Origin: Sipunculus nudus
Lineage: Eukaryota > Annelida > Sipuncula > Golfingiida > Sipunculidae
Direction of reading: 5' to 3'
Length of the DNA: 64,000 nucleotides
Assembly: GCA_026874595.1 (NCBI GenBank)
Contig: CM049306.1
Span: forward strand, 62,626,019-62,690,018
This document shows positions 11,880 to 24,719 of this stretch, in pieces. Position 1 is the stretch's first letter. Every line of letters begins with the position of its first letter. Both the position numbers and the translations under genes were made by a program. The notes under the pieces were generated by a model. The model was not told where the DNA came from. It was given only the letters and a program-made list of their open reading frames with translations, and searched no databases.

Positions 11880-13189
11880 ATACATGGTTGTTGGATATAG
11901 ACAAGAATCTGTTCCAAATGTTTCTCTGGGCTAACCCCATTGCGATAGTAATACGACCAGCAAGTCAAAGGGTAGACAGTCACAGTTTTAATCTTGGCCT
12001 GCCAGGATTGTGTTTGATACATATATTTAAGCTTATGAAATCCACTGGTTCCAGGTTTCCTCAAGAAAATTCGGATGATTAAAACTGGGCCAGCCATGAT
12101 TAGGCTTTCAATCATGGCTCTCACAGACTTCAATTATGATTGTAGATCATGTCAAAACTCACAACTATTCCTGTCAGACCAATTTTTTTTAAATGCTTCG
12201 ACAAGAACAAATACAAAATACTTATTAAAGCAAAAAAGAATTGATGTGATACTGCATCTTAACATGTGTACACGTATAACATATAATGTTAAGATGCAAT
12301 AAAATGTTTAAGAGATGTGTTGTGAAACAGTATGCCTTAACCAATTCTTCTACATCATGTGTGACTGCAAGGGGAACAGTTCAGATCCTAAACGTATTTC
12401 ACAGGTTGTGTTATTTTGGTGGTATTTAGTGGCACATATTACTCCTGCCTTTCTACATGGATATCTCTTTGTGATGCAACAGAAAAACAGAGCTCTCAGG
12501 AAGTCTTTTTCCAGTCACTGAAATCCCTAGTTGCTTGATTTACTGAAATTTCATTTAGTAATTCTGGAGCTGTCTTCTCATGTGTTGCATAATTACCATT
12601 TGGCATTGATTGAAGGTCATCTGCAGAATAGTGGGTTTGCAAGATTCCCCAAGCTGTATAGATCCTGTATGAGGCTGTTTGTAGTTTGTGATGGATAACA
12701 CCTTATAAGGCAAAATACGAGCATCAGCACCGGTACGATCAACGTTGTTGATCTTGATGTCGGAGTCCCCAACAGTGATTTTCTTTTGTCTCATTTGGTT
12801 CCTGTATCTTGTCTCAGCACGTCCTGCATTAAAATTCGTAAATGCTTTGAGTAATCAGAAACTTTTCCCTCTTCTTCTCACATAGTGTAGCAAGGTAGTT
12901 GATCAAGAGCTTAATGAAGGTATCTCTCTTCCCCATGGTTATCTTGTCAGGACTCATGGTGTTCATATTTTACCTTGTCTTTAAATAGGTGTTGTCTTCA
13001 TTATCACCCTTCTTCATGCTTCTCATAATAAAGTGCTCATAAAATCGAACAGCCTTAATAAATATGAAATAATTTAACTGTACTGACATAAATGGTTGGT
13101 CTCTACCAGAGTTGTTCACTGAGTGGCGTTAACAAGACCAGAGGTAATCCTTAGCTTGTTGTTGACACTTTGCCAAGGGCCGTGCGGCG
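11880..13189. other. Unassigned sequence
   Basis: The first 250 bp still carry TGGGCCAGCC-like words resembling the preceding element. On the minus strand 12555-12794 is open (79 codons), and the frame just upstream of it (12800-12970) contains MGKRDTFIKLLINYLATLC in a separate stretch, so a decayed protein may be present. I do not recognise it. Confidence 0.4.
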
Positions 13190-13506
13190 CTAACGGTCAC
13201 GTGTCAACGAAGTGCTGTAGGTCCTCGGGAATAGGTGGCGCCCTTGGTCCTGGTTGAGAATGGGTTGGAGTTTTCGGATCTGCGTAGCTTTACGTGCGCC
13301 GCGATGGAACCAGCGTGAGTCTTTATCAACAGTTTTGCCTTCTGCTAGATGGTGTCCCGTTTCTATTAAGATGTTGGAAGACGGGGGAATTCGCATCCTG
13401 GAGATGTTCTGAGTAGCGCACATTGTGGGGTTCTACCCGTTTCACCGATGTAATGGTGGTCACAGTCTGCACGTTGAATTCCAGCCATATCATATATATA
13501 GGGTAC

Positions 13507-13574
<68 letters not shown>

Positions 13575-14065
13575 TATTGTCTGTGTGACACATATTAAAT
13601 ATATATCAATTAAGTGTAAGGTATTAAAAAATAAGGTATATGTTACTTATAACCATTCAGTTATTAGTATTTCATAGTTAATTCATGAATGGAACCAAAG
13701 TCTGTAATTCTATTTATTTATATATTTCATTTTAAATAATATATAAATATTATTCTCTGAAAAGGGGGGGGGGTATGATTACATTGCCCATCCCCTTGCC
13801 AAAAATGGGGTGATATGTACCCAATCCCCCCTAAATTGACGCCTCTGCCCAGCGAGGGTAGCCCGACACGCTGAGAACCTTGTCAAGGTGATCAAGTTAA
13901 GTGCCAAGGGATTGCTGGGAGCTGCAGATAGCCTGGGCACGGTGCTTGAGGGTGCGTACCATAGGGTGGGCTTTCTATACACCGAGAACATTAGGGATCC
14001 GTCGTCTTGGATCTTGACCTTGTTTGTACCGTTTCCCTTTGACTTATTGGACTGAGCTCTGATCT
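13190..14065 (-). pseudogene. Penelope-like element remnant: RT fragment and GIY-YIG endonuclease
   Basis: On the minus strand the upstream part (about 14020-13950) reads KIQDDGSLMFSVYRKPTLWY, matching the DGxLxFxVYRKPT block near the end of Penelope-type RTs. Downstream, after an (AT)n insertion, about 13480-13440 reads DCDHHYIGETGRT, the GIY-YIG-type endonuclease motif. It is followed in another frame by TGHHLAEGKT and DSRWFHRGARKATQIRKLQP, the conserved C-terminal part of the nuclease. Frameshifts occur near 13430, and a 60-bp AT tract sits between the two domains. The domain order RT then EN fits Penelope elements; the copy is 5'-truncated and dead. Confidence 0.85.
13507..13569. repeat. 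(AT)n microsatellite within Penelope remnant
   Basis: About 63 bp of pure TA dinucleotides between the RT and GIY-YIG parts of the minus-strand Penelope remnant. Confidence 0.97.
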
Positions 14066-14079
14066 TAAGGGATAAGGCC

Positions 14080-14494
14080 ATTACTTTGATTTGTCACAGT
14101 GAGTGAACTTTGATTAGAGGAGTGGAAATGTCTCTGTCAGCTTTTAAAGTTTAGGCTTTTCTTTGATCTATTACTAATTTTTATTTTTATAAGTCGTGCT
14201 CATTTCATTTTCACCTTGCAATGACAGCACAACTGTTGCCATGAGTATAATTTGCATAAATGTGGTCACATTGCAAGCAAATGATATTAATAACAGTTTC
14301 TTTTTAGATTTATTTGACAAATGCTTTCCATTAAGTATAAATTAAATTAATGTGTATTAAATTATTTAATATTTTGTGGTTTCATTAATAAATTATACTG
14401 AATCCGAACATAATTAAGTAATACAGTATGAAGAAATTTATCAGTCAACAAGAAAATAAAATACAATTATACTTAATGAAAGGCAATCTAAACT

Positions 14495-14545
<51 letters not shown>

Positions 14546-15530
14546 TCGCATCATCATTTCTCTAGTGTTGTATTAGGCCATTACTTCTTGAAGAAGTCCG
14601 AAATCGACTATTTCTTTTCTCACTTTCGGGAGGGCTCCATTTGCATATGTCTTCAGAAAGCAATGGCAGCCAAGTCAAGTCTTTTTGCTCCAGTCCTCGA
14701 AATTATAGAGAATCAGCAGTGTTGTACACCGTTCGTTTTACATTGTTCTTTCTTTAAAAAAAGTAATTAAGTTAGACTTTTAGCTTTTGTAGGCACGTAT
14801 AAGGGCGAAAACCACTCAAAGTAAGGAATAATATGTTTTGTAGGGACTACAGAGGATGTATTTAAACTGGAAAACCACTAAAAGTAATAAACAGGGTTCA
14901 GTTGATGAAATCTTGATGGAAGGCCAGCGTTTTGGAGCCCTGTTTCTGGGAACTCAGATTATCGGTAAAAGTAATGTCCTTGTTGATTAATGTCACATTC
15001 TTTATACAGACGGTCTATCTATGAATGTCAAGGAAAAAAATCTCCTGTCCAAGTTCATTAACACAGCACGCTTTTACGCCAAAACACCTGGGGAGTGTAT
15101 ATTTACATAAAAGTAAATGGAACAAATGTCGAGTTTGCATCGCCAACTTCAATATCAAATATAACCAACAGAAGGCATTCGTCCGTGAAACTTATTAATA
15201 TATTGATAAACCTGTAGATGTATTATGTAGTGTTATATACTGAAATGGTTTGTATATAAAAACATAAACTTATGCACGTGCTTCCTTGGATAGTTTTCGT
15301 GATACAAAAGTTTCCAGAATTGTTTCAGATGTATATGCGCTTGTTGTGGCAAAGAATAAACTGCATTAAATGAGGGATAAACCATCATTGCAGTCTGGCA
15401 TAAGATATAAGTGCCAAGGAATATCGAGTCACATTTGTTTTTATAATTTACTGACATTGCACTTGGGTCAGTGACTATTGGTCAAATATCAGGCCATATG
15501 TACTTTAGTCCGTCACTGAAAGCATATATA
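14080..15530. other. No recognisable gene; one (AT)n tract
   Basis: AT-rich sequence. A pure (AT)n tract occupies 14498-14543. A more complex block at 14580-14760 carries a 60-codon plus-strand ORF without known motifs. Otherwise nothing seen. Confidence 0.5.
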
Positions 15531-15534
15531 TGCA

Positions 15535-15800
15535 CAATAGTCCTTAATCCTGTATTGGAGGCGACGGCGAAAGCATTCCGGGCTTTGCCGAAGGTAATAC
15601 GGCTGTTACCTGCTGACGGTAAGCTTCGCGCAATTTAAAACACACAAAAATCACTAAAAATGAACATTAAAAATTATTTGTTTTCATATCGGCGAGGTCA
15701 CTGCTGGAACAATAACCTTTCAAATGAGGTATGGCACAGTGCAATACACAACGCGGTTTCAGAGAACATTGAGGACAAAAGGACCAACTTCCTTTTGTAA
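15535..15800. repeat. Dispersed repeat, copy A (paralog at 61.57-61.80 kb)
   Basis: TAGTCCTTAATCCTGT through CATATCGGCGAGGTCACTGC, GGAACAATAACCTTTCAAAT and ACGCGGTTTCAGA recurs in the same order and orientation at 61576-61800. The internal part differs more (the 61-kb copy is shorter). Family unknown. Confidence 0.82.
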
Positions 15801-15801
15801 G

Positions 15802-15806
<5 letters not shown>

Positions 15807-15855
<49 letters not shown>
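15807..15855. repeat. (AT)n microsatellite
   Basis: Pure TA dinucleotide tract immediately following the dispersed repeat at 15535-15800. The paralog at 61.8 kb lacks the tract. Confidence 0.97.
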
Positions 15856-15857
<2 letters not shown>

Positions 15858-15859
15858 TC

Positions 15860-17040
15860 TTTCACACACACAACCAAAGATAAAAATTTTACCTCAACAG
15901 AATAGTTATATGGACATTATGATGAATTTGTACAACGTAAAGCAAAAATGTGAAATATTAACACTCCGGCTGAGCTATTTTTTAGTTCTAACAGTTGATG
16001 CAAAGGAAACCAGAGATTGTTTCTTTTTGTTGAAACGTGTTGTTTTCTTCGTCATCAGAAGCTAATCATAAAATCCACCAGTCGGTCTTTCTCGCTGTGG
16101 CTGCCAGTATCACTATCTCATATAGCTGCCTGCATCTACATGGACACACGTAACTCAACACGCCACAAATCTCACTGGACATATTGTATTATGCAGCTTT
16201 TGAAGTTCTCTCTTAGTAAAAATTAATATATTGAAAAATGGTGGGAAGCTTAAAATTGCTATGTCATTCATTTCTGACGCATGGGGAACAAACTGAAGAC
16301 GACAGCAGATGTAAGCTGATGGACATTGTAAAGTATTCCGGCGGGCTTCAGAGCCTACTAAGAGATTCATCATGTCTTGCTTTCCGATTACTGTTATCGG
16401 TCTTCATTTGTATTTGACATTCATTTAACCAGTAGAGGCATATTTTATACTTCAACTTGTGCGAGATAATTAAATTTCTTGTCTTGTGCTTGCGTATGAG
16501 CTTAATATTTGACTACAAAAAACATGTATGACAACAAAGCCGTCAAATGACGACAAATACATACCTCCCTTTATAGAAGTACATCCGTAAGATAATCTGG
16601 GAAATGATAAGATGCGGCTTCGTGCAGGTTATTTAATCTCCTACAGAAATCACATATAGACAAAGTAAAATTCAACAGTTAATAAATAATGTAGTAACAT
16701 GTAAATAAATCTTACACTGCCTGGGAATTGTTATTTGCGCTTCCCGCTTACTTTCATCCAGTTCGGCCCCGCTTATAGTTTCACATTTATAATATAAAAA
16801 AACTGGCCTTCTGTTTTGTTTGTTTTGTGATTTTATGAAAACTTTTTGGCCTTTGGAAGGGAAGGGGTTATAAAGGCCCTTGTTTGGTTGGCGTGGAATG
16901 TTCGTGGAATGATTTGTGTTATAAGCATGTCATTGTTTTTTCTTTTTTATGTAAACTATATTAACTATATATTTAAATTACGATTAAACCAAACTGTCCA
17001 GATGAGACAAGTCGGATTAATTGTGTAAATATATATATGT
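15860..17040. other. No recognisable gene
   Basis: AT-rich. Short ORFs only, none with interpretable motifs. Confidence 0.5.
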
Positions 17041-17041
17041 A

Positions 17042-17220
17042 CAGTAGAACCTCAGAATAACGGACACTGACGGGACCGGACATTTTCCCGAAAAAAAAAG
17101 AAAGTGACATTGGTAGTAAGGTTATAGATTCAGGGACTTACTTTTAAGGGACTGCCCAAAAGTGCCCGTAAATAAGAGGTGCCATTAGTACAGAGGTGCC
17201 CGTCAGGAGAGGTTCCACTG
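17042..17220. mobile_element. pogo/Tigger-like MITE
   Basis: The left end CAGTAGAACCTC and right end GAGAGGTTCCACTG form near-perfect TIRs. CAGTRGAACC is the characteristic terminus of Tigger/pogo-type Tc1-mariner elements. The preceding bases are TA; the following bases are TG, so one side of a TA target duplication may be mutated. About 179 bp, no ORF, clearly non-autonomous. Confidence 0.7.
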
Positions 17221-17230
17221 TGTATATATG

Positions 17231-17233
<3 letters not shown>

Positions 17234-17303
<70 letters not shown>
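17234..17303. repeat. (AT)n microsatellite adjoining MITE
   Basis: About 70 bp of TA dinucleotides, 14 bp from the right end of the Tigger-like element. Confidence 0.97.
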
Positions 17304-17304
<1 letters not shown>

Positions 17305-17305
<1 letters not shown>

Positions 17306-18080
17306 AGATGGAGAGAGAGCAGGACACGGGGTAAAAAATTGAACACAGAGTACAGTGGTACGTGATTTATATAAGGATACGGGGTATGGTGATGCATGGG
17401 AGTTTCCCTTTCCGATTAAATACAAAAGACATTGAAAAGATTAGACTCAAAGGCCAAGGGCACAAGCCATATGTTACTTTTTTTCTCAAAATGTGAGGTA
17501 ATTTATAAATTCCAATCATTGAACAAATTCAGAATTTTTGCCTGTGATGTAAAGAATATGCTGCGGTTCGTAAGTATTCTGAAAATAAGTCATTCAGGTT
17601 AACTTCCTTTAAAACGTACACATCCCTGTGTTTTTGTCGACATCTTCATTACTGGGCCGTGTGCTGAAAATATTTGAATATAGATGAAGTCGTTCTCCAA
17701 TGCCTATATAAATCCTCCACCATCCTCTTTGTGTTAGGTGAATGTTTTTTCCTTGGTACCACACATAACTCGCCTTTACACCGCAGAGTATTCAGACCGA
17801 GGTCCGGAATTTTCACGCTCAATCTCGAATTGTTCTCACAAGGTGAATATCTGAAGGATGAATACATACATCAATGACCAAGTCCAAGCCTCAGGTTCTT
17901 CAACCTTGGAATTAAACTAGACAGCTTGCAGCCAACGAGAAAATCCCGAATGAGAAACAGACCCAGCTACAAGGACAACCAAAACAAGAACCCAACTTCA
18001 AAACTAAAGGAAATGTTAGCCATAATGTTTACACAGACAGAAAACACTGAAAATGAATCATCAGCCAAATAAACGGGACT
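17305..18080. other. No recognisable gene
   Basis: Short opposing ORFs at 17649-17877 only. The plus frame around 17890-18060 is compositionally protein-like but broken and unrecognised. Confidence 0.4.
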
Positions 18081-18084
18081 TGTT

Positions 18085-18530
18085 TTACTGTAAACTGTGC
18101 AATCTAATTTTAATTAGGCCCCTGCAGAAATTAAAGCCATGGAAGAAAACGTGCAAACCAGGATTGTAGCATGCACTTACGTGAAAAAAGCAACTGGAGG
18201 TAAAAACCGGAAGAAATTCATGAAAAAAGCAGAAACATTCAGTAACCAAGAAGAGAAAAGCTAAAGCAGTGGTTGAAGAGAGCGGTTCGAGTGATGTTGG
18301 CATGGAAGAAACAATACTGGCTAACACAGACAATGAAATAGAAGAATCTGAGTGCCGCAAAAGACGACCCGAAAAACAGTCGTCCAATATGTATCGTCCA
18401 ATACAAAGAGGTCCGTAGTGCACAATATCGAAGAGGTGACTTTGTGTCCGACAACAATGGGCAGAAGTTTCTCAAACGTACAGAGCCGATGACCCCGGAA
18501 GGTACTAAACGAGTAGCTAAACTATAACTA
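18085..18530 (+). pseudogene. Possible decayed coding remnant of unknown type
   Basis: Shifting plus-strand frames give a charged stretch (AMEENVQTRIVACTYVKKAT at about 18138, then KNRKKFMKKAETF), and later GDFVSDNNGQKFLKRTEPMT at about 18438-18497. The last resembles C-terminal tails seen in some invertebrate transposon proteins, but I cannot name it. Multiple stops interrupt it. It could also be fortuitous. Confidence 0.25.
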
Positions 18531-18539
18531 ATGTCCTTC

Positions 18540-19370
18540 AGTATTGAACTAAGTATAAAAATCGTTAATCTTAGAAATGGTGAGACAGAAAGTAGAGTCC
18601 GATTTTTCTAGGAACTTTTTAAAAATTTTTATTTATTTTGGATGTTATAAATTTATATTGTTTATCATGTATTTATAATACTATATGTTGACTGGTGATT
18701 ATCCTAGTTTCCAAACTGGAGAGTTTTGAGGAATCATTACACCTTCTGGCTTACACATGGCGTTGACTTTTAAACGCTTTTAAAATATCCTAGTGTGTTC
18801 CAAACGTTGTCCCAAATGAGCCCCTTACATAGCAGCTTCAGTATTCTTCTTTTTTCAATAAAGTGTGAATTCCTTGGTGTGAACAGTTCTCTGAGTGTAT
18901 GCGGGATGGATTGCTTTAGCTAGTTAACTGTCTCCAAACCGTTTGTTGTCATATTAGCTTTCTCAGTAAAAAGATTTAATTGAAAATCTGTCCCACTCTG
19001 CCCTCATCACCAGTAATAATTTGGAACGATATTTTGTAGACCATACAGAGGGTGGTATATACTTTATATAAAAAAAACATACAGAAGCCCAGCTGGAACT
19101 ATATCATCTATCTATTTAACCTCCACCCCAAACATGTGTTTTTTATTTTGATTTTAATATAAATTACCTTAATATAAAATTCTTTAAAAAATTAGATATT
19201 AATATTCCCAAACAATTTTCCTTTTGTAGTGTTTAGATTAGTTTAGCTAAAAAATTCTTTTATTGTCTTGTTCGTAAATAATTTTTTTATTATCTTTTAT
19301 GATAATTCTGTAACGAATGTGAATGTTGAAATCTAATATCTTTTTCTGATATAAATATTACGTTTTAAAC
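18540..19370. other. No recognisable gene
   Basis: Very AT-rich, no repeats or ORFs of note. Confidence 0.5.
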
Positions 19371-19371
19371 C

Positions 19372-19865
19372 TGCTGCCACAGTTTTGGGTAAAATCATAT
19401 AGTTTTGAAGCTGATACCGTTAGAGATTAAATTGGTGATTTTTTTTAAGCTGATGATACCAATTTGAAAAAAAAATCATTTAGTTTTGAAGCTGGCACCA
19501 CTGTTGAGATCATATTGTTTAGTATTGAAGAAGATGCCCGCGTTTATTTTTGTATCTGATATCACTGTTCATGATAAAATATTTGAGTTTTGAAGTTGAT
19601 ATCGTTAATTTGTGAACCTTATACCGCCGTTCGAGAGAAATTCGATCAGTTTGGAGCTCTGATGCCATGGTCTAAAGGAAAACATTTATGTATGTTTTGA
19701 AGCTGATACCACCGTTTGAAATGGATTCGTTCAGGTTAAAACTGATACCATCATTTGAGATGAAAGCATTTAGTTTTAAATTTGATGCGACAGTTTCTGA
19801 TGATATTGTTCAGTTTCAAAGCTTATATCACCACCCTCTGAGATGAAATAATTAAATTTTAATAA
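19372..19865. repeat. Degenerate ~50-bp minisatellite
   Basis: Recurring words AGTTTTGAAGCTGATACCAC and TTTGAGATGAAATCATT return roughly every 45-60 bp about nine times, with substantial divergence and small indels. An old decayed tandem array. Confidence 0.75.
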
Positions 19866-21150
19866 AGTATAATAACTTTTTATATAGCGCAAGTATCCTT
19901 TAAAATAACTGTTGAATTAGTCAAAGCTCTATTTGGAGCGAATTCCAGAGCCTACGTGCAGTAAAACTAACATTTTTGGCACCATTGAGATTTGTTCTGT
20001 ACTTTGCACATTCAGAAGTCCTGTGTAACCAGATGTAAGATGTGTAGATGGTGTAAAGGGTCACAGCATATCCTTGATATAACTAGGGGCCTTTTAAAGT
20101 CATGAATACAACTTAATATTTGATAGAGGAAGACAATGGAAAGATTGTACAACGGGTTCACTATGACTTGAGTTATGAAACCGATGCCACCGTTGCATGC
20201 TGCAAAGATACCCAAACCACGCGTGACAAGGGGCTATTAGGGTTCAAAGCGTGTGTACCTTGACCGGAGACACCAACCATTTGTAACATGAGTTTCTGTT
20301 ATTATTCCTCGAGGGGACTGCCTAAGTGTTGCGCTCTTCCCCGGGGATTCTCACAACGACCATACATCAGTCCCTTTCACACCATTTTCGACCTCTCGTC
20401 TGCAGTCGAAGAGGATACGGCACTCTGAAAGTACATAACCTCTTTGTTCTCAGTAATGAACCATGCCCTTGTCATGTAACCATATTTTATTTTTTTTGTT
20501 GCGTTTGATGAAATTAATGAAAAACAGTATTTTCTAATCCGGTTTCCTTGTTATTTTTTGTAAAAAATCCCTTTTTTTATTCATATTGTGTTGATTGATA
20601 GAACTGTTGAGGGCTTGCGGATAATAAAAATGAACATTATGAAAAGGAACTCTGGCTTAATGCCTTTATAGCGGGAAAGTATATTTTAAATACTTTAGTC
20701 TGTATAGTATTGCTTCCCTTATGATAACGTACTTTTGATGGACTATGAGAGGACTACTAGCAACAAGACAGTTCTTAATTTTTGCATCAAGATTTTCTGT
20801 GTTCTCTTCATCTAACATAAATAAGCCCGTGATGAACACGCTGATGAGCGCAATTTCGGCCCTATTACATTAGAGAGTCTACGAACAGCGTGCTGGCTGT
20901 CAGAGTGCCATAATATCCTTTGCGAGGAACGCACTTTAAGGCGCTATGAGGATGCAATTATCTTCGTCATATCTGACAACGCCACACGGCCTACAAGTAC
21001 GCTGTCACTTGACATAAACCAGACCAATCGTAAGCTTTTAGTATACTTTCTAACAACACCTAACATGAGCGAGAAAAGTTCCGTTTTATCTCAGCATATT
21101 GGTAAAACCCTCCGCATGTTTGTTGAATTTCTGACCGCATGGATGCATAC
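19866..21150. other. No recognisable gene
   Basis: Short ORFs only; nothing interpretable. Confidence 0.45.
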
Positions 21151-21154
21151 ATGG

Positions 21155-21345
21155 CTTGCACGGGTAACTTGACGCAGCCAACATGTATGCGAAACAGAAT
21201 GACTGGTTACCATAGAGACGGGGTTTCAGTTTAAGATTACCATGATATGAATAGAACATGTTGGAAGACCATTCCGATGCATTCCTCGATATGGCTTGTA
21301 TCACGACTCAAGTTAGGCTTCGAGCCCAATTCTAAGTGCCTACTG
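21155..21345. repeat. Dispersed repeat, copy B (paralog at 0.54-0.86 kb)
   Basis: Same-orientation match to the first kilobase: GACGCAGCCAACATGTATGC, GGTTACCATAGAGACGGG, GATGCATTCCTCG and AGCCCAATTCTAAG. Confidence 0.7.
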
Positions 21346-21744
21346 AGTCGGGATGTCACGGCTACACACTGACATGAAATTTATCAGTATGTAGATCCCC
21401 ATTGTGGTTACATTTCCTAGGAACAATCATCAAGTTGACACAAGTGCCATCACGTGGTTTTGTTCATGAGAATGATACCTCAACTGCAGCCTGTATCAGG
21501 CCTACGCTCTGAACACAGCGCGTGACCTCCTGGTGACCGCCCAACTACACGCTTTGAGAAATAGCAGGATTATTCAGATTTGGCAACACCCAGTCAGTTT
21601 GCGCTGGATAAAGTAAAATCTGATTGGTTCTGCGTTTAAACAAATCTGCAGAAGTGTTTAAAGAAATCTGATTGGCTTCGCGTGTAACAAACACGGCTGC
21701 GCCCGAGGCAAACTCGTGTAGCACTGCAAGAAAGGAAATGTGCA

Positions 21745-21893
21745 GGCAGTGGGGCATAATAACTGACCTCAGGCCACACCAGCAAATCAGTATAGAGACT
21801 TTGTTGAAAGTTGACAATTCCATCGTGTGTATTCCAACGGGGGTCAGAAAAAGTCTATGCTACCAAACGCTTTGCACCGCAGTGAAACGATGA
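21745..21893 (+). pseudogene. RecQ-like DNA helicase fragment (motifs 0 and I only)
   Basis: The plus frame reads GIITDLRPHQQISIETLL, then SIVCIPTGVRKSLCYQTL. This matches the Q-motif region and the Walker A (PTGxGKSLCYQ) of RecQ-family helicases, with the second glycine replaced by arginine. Only about 50 codons of similarity remain before a stop at 21891, and no later helicase motifs were found downstream. Probably a processed or transposon-borne fragment, possibly a decayed exon. Confidence 0.6.
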
Positions 21894-21899
21894 ACATTG

Positions 21900-24650
21900 A
21901 GTTGGTGATATCTGCAATGTGATTGGTTAAATATTACGCAGGGGGAATTCAATAGAGACAGCACTGCCTGGTGGCCAAACCTGACCGGCAACTGCGGTTT
22001 ATGCAGCAGGTAGTGTAGCGAATAGTTGAGCATAGCGTAACCGCTGCTTATGGGGCGTGGTATCAGGCCCCACACCCTTTCGACCTGAAATATGATAAAG
22101 AGAAACAAAATCACACTTGCAGTGTTACAGTCTTTCTCTAAAGTATTTTATCCACTAATGTAGCACTTAATTGTAGAAAGCTGTTTAAAACTGTTGTATA
22201 TGCTCTTATTGATAATGTTATAATAATGGAAATATGCTGGCGACAGGACATACATTTATAAATTTTCAGATTAATCGATAAAAATATTTTGTCTTAAAAA
22301 ATCATGTTTTTTGTCTTGTTGTCCCAGTACTAGGTCTATATCTTATGGTCAGCTTCAGTTCATACTTATAACGGTCGATATAATTCAGTTTTTTTCTGTA
22401 TACAGGCTTTACTGATGCAGTGTAAGCGATTATGCAGGTTTAAACATATTATATTATGATGGTATCGTAATGTCTTTGGTTTACCTTCAGCTCAACGCGT
22501 GTATTTCTTCTGGAGGATTATTCTCACTGTTATGTATAACATTTTTTAACAAACTATTTATGTTGCCAGTCACTGGAGATTCCATAGGGTTAGTTAAAAT
22601 TCTCAGCTTAAGGACTTACATTATGCAAAGCTGTAGCTTTCGTCTATCTCTCTCGATCGTCTAGCGCCCCTGACAACATTTTTTACATTTGCTTCGGGAG
22701 GAACATACCTTAATGGCAGTCTACTAGAAGGGAAATGATAATAATATTTAATGATATTAAATAAAGGATAAAAAAAAATAAAATTGTTTATATATTTACC
22801 TTTTTAACTACTTGAATCATAAAATAAACATGTCTGCGCGGCAGGTGCACCTTCTGTACTTGCTAATCTTTAAAGATCGAGTAATAATAATAAACTTTTA
22901 AAGCCCTAAGGCTATTCAAGAACGGGGATTTGATCTCAGGAAACACGTATGAAACATTTACGTTGATGCGTTAAACTATGATGATTCAGATACTCCTCAC
23001 TAGGTGTGTGTTTAGAGTCTTTTAAAAGTCTGAATTCTGTCAGTCTATCTAAAGCAACTCCCTTTTTTAACTCATACCATTTGATTCACCAGTAAGTTTT
23101 TTTTACAGATCTGAAATACTATCTGCAATAAGCATTATATTATACTTCATTTACTCCGTTTAAATGTGTTATAGCTGTCGTAGTACTCGAAAAATTTAGC
23201 ATATAATCCTCATTTTCCTTTTACACAGATTGCAGAGTACATTATACCGTCAAATCAATGCTCATTATAAAACCATTATTCTCTGACGTCACTTTTTTTA
23301 ATTGTTTCTTTACAAATTGCAATGTTCAATGTTCCCATATCCATGAACATGACTCGTTTACGTAGATTTACATATATTAATCTTAATTTTTATTTACAGG
23401 GTGCTCTTTCATTTACATCGACAGATATATTGTAGTCAAAATGTTCCTTATCCTAACGACTTTAAGAGGGCTTGTTTTAATGAACATACCAAGATAATTA
23501 ACTGGTGTAATTAATAGTCCGTCATGTCAGCCTGATCTTTCTAATTAATACTAGCCCAAATAAACTACGACACCATTGATATTCCAATATTGAGATGAAA
23601 TATGAAAAGTTGTTATAAAATGGTGATATCCTGTCAATTTTGCCATGACAGATTGTCAAAAGAAACGCTTGGGTCTAATTGTTGTTACAGTATGACAGCA
23701 AAAGAAACTGAAATCACTGTTACTGGAGCACCTGCCGAGTTTACCACTCACGATAACGGTATCAAACTTTAGCTGCGTAGATCATTTAAAATGGCCGCTG
23801 TAAAGGGCAAACCAGTTGTAATTAAGGCCAGCAAAAATTAATCTTGGAATTATCTTAAATTGGTGAGTAAAACGGAAGGTGATCAGTCAATGTCATAATA
23901 ACCTGAGTCTCAGTAAAAAATTATTGAATAAGCTTGGGAAGGATAAAATGACTTTTCACAGTTAACACCTCAACAATGAGAATCTTGCGTGAAGGATTGC
24001 CTATTAAGAGAGATAGAATTGCATAAAAAATTATTTACTTGTCACCCACGAGAGACATTGTATACGCTGCATTTTCTTAATCCAGAAGAATACGGATAAG
24101 ATTGCTGTAGTTGTATAAATAAATGGTAATCCGCCTTCTTCGTTAACATTTAATACACTAATTTTGTGTTATTTTAATAATGAATTTCCCAATATCCAAA
24201 TTAAAACGAAAACAATTATCTAATTAACCCAACAGACGAAAACTATTAATGAATAACCGTGATGGATTCAATTCCACATTTAACATAAAAAAGATTTCTT
24301 TTTAAATACTCTCACAGTATTCTAAACTCGCAGGCAACATAAAGAAAATGAATCTTTCAGATGAATGTGCTGGTTAATTGAAACGATTTTAGTTATTAAA
24401 ATGATTTTAGCAGAGCATATAAGGTAAGTAAAAGTGTCAGGGTATTTCATGATGAAAGGTTCAAAAATGTGACATAAGTATTACAATATTCATCTCAGAG
24501 TAATTCAGCAATGACAGGCTCAATATACTAATGCCTTCGTATATTTATGAAACTGTAATTCCTATACCAGAAATTAATTTATATAGGTGCTTTTTTACTG
24601 AATGAAATGCATATTACAAACAAAAAACATACTCTAGACACGCAAACATA
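21900..24650. other. No recognisable gene
   Basis: AT-rich sequence without arrays or inverted ends that I could find. A plus-strand stretch near 23690-23760 is briefly protein-like but very short. Confidence 0.45.
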
Positions 24651-24658
24651 CAGTTTTA

Positions 24659-24662
24659 TATA

Positions 24663-24715
<53 letters not shown>
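24659..24715. repeat. (AT)n microsatellite at LINE 3' end
   Basis: Pure TA tract lying just beyond the 3' end of the minus-strand LINE remnant. Confidence 0.97.
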
Positions 24716-24717
<2 letters not shown>

Positions 24718-24719
24718 CA

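Noticed and set aside
13366-13677. ORFs with long Tyr-Ile runs (also at 15.7, 17.1, 24.6 and 32.4 kb)
   Set aside because: The Tyr-Ile runs are (AT)n translation. Only the non-AT part at 13.37-13.49 kb is meaningful (GIY-YIG).
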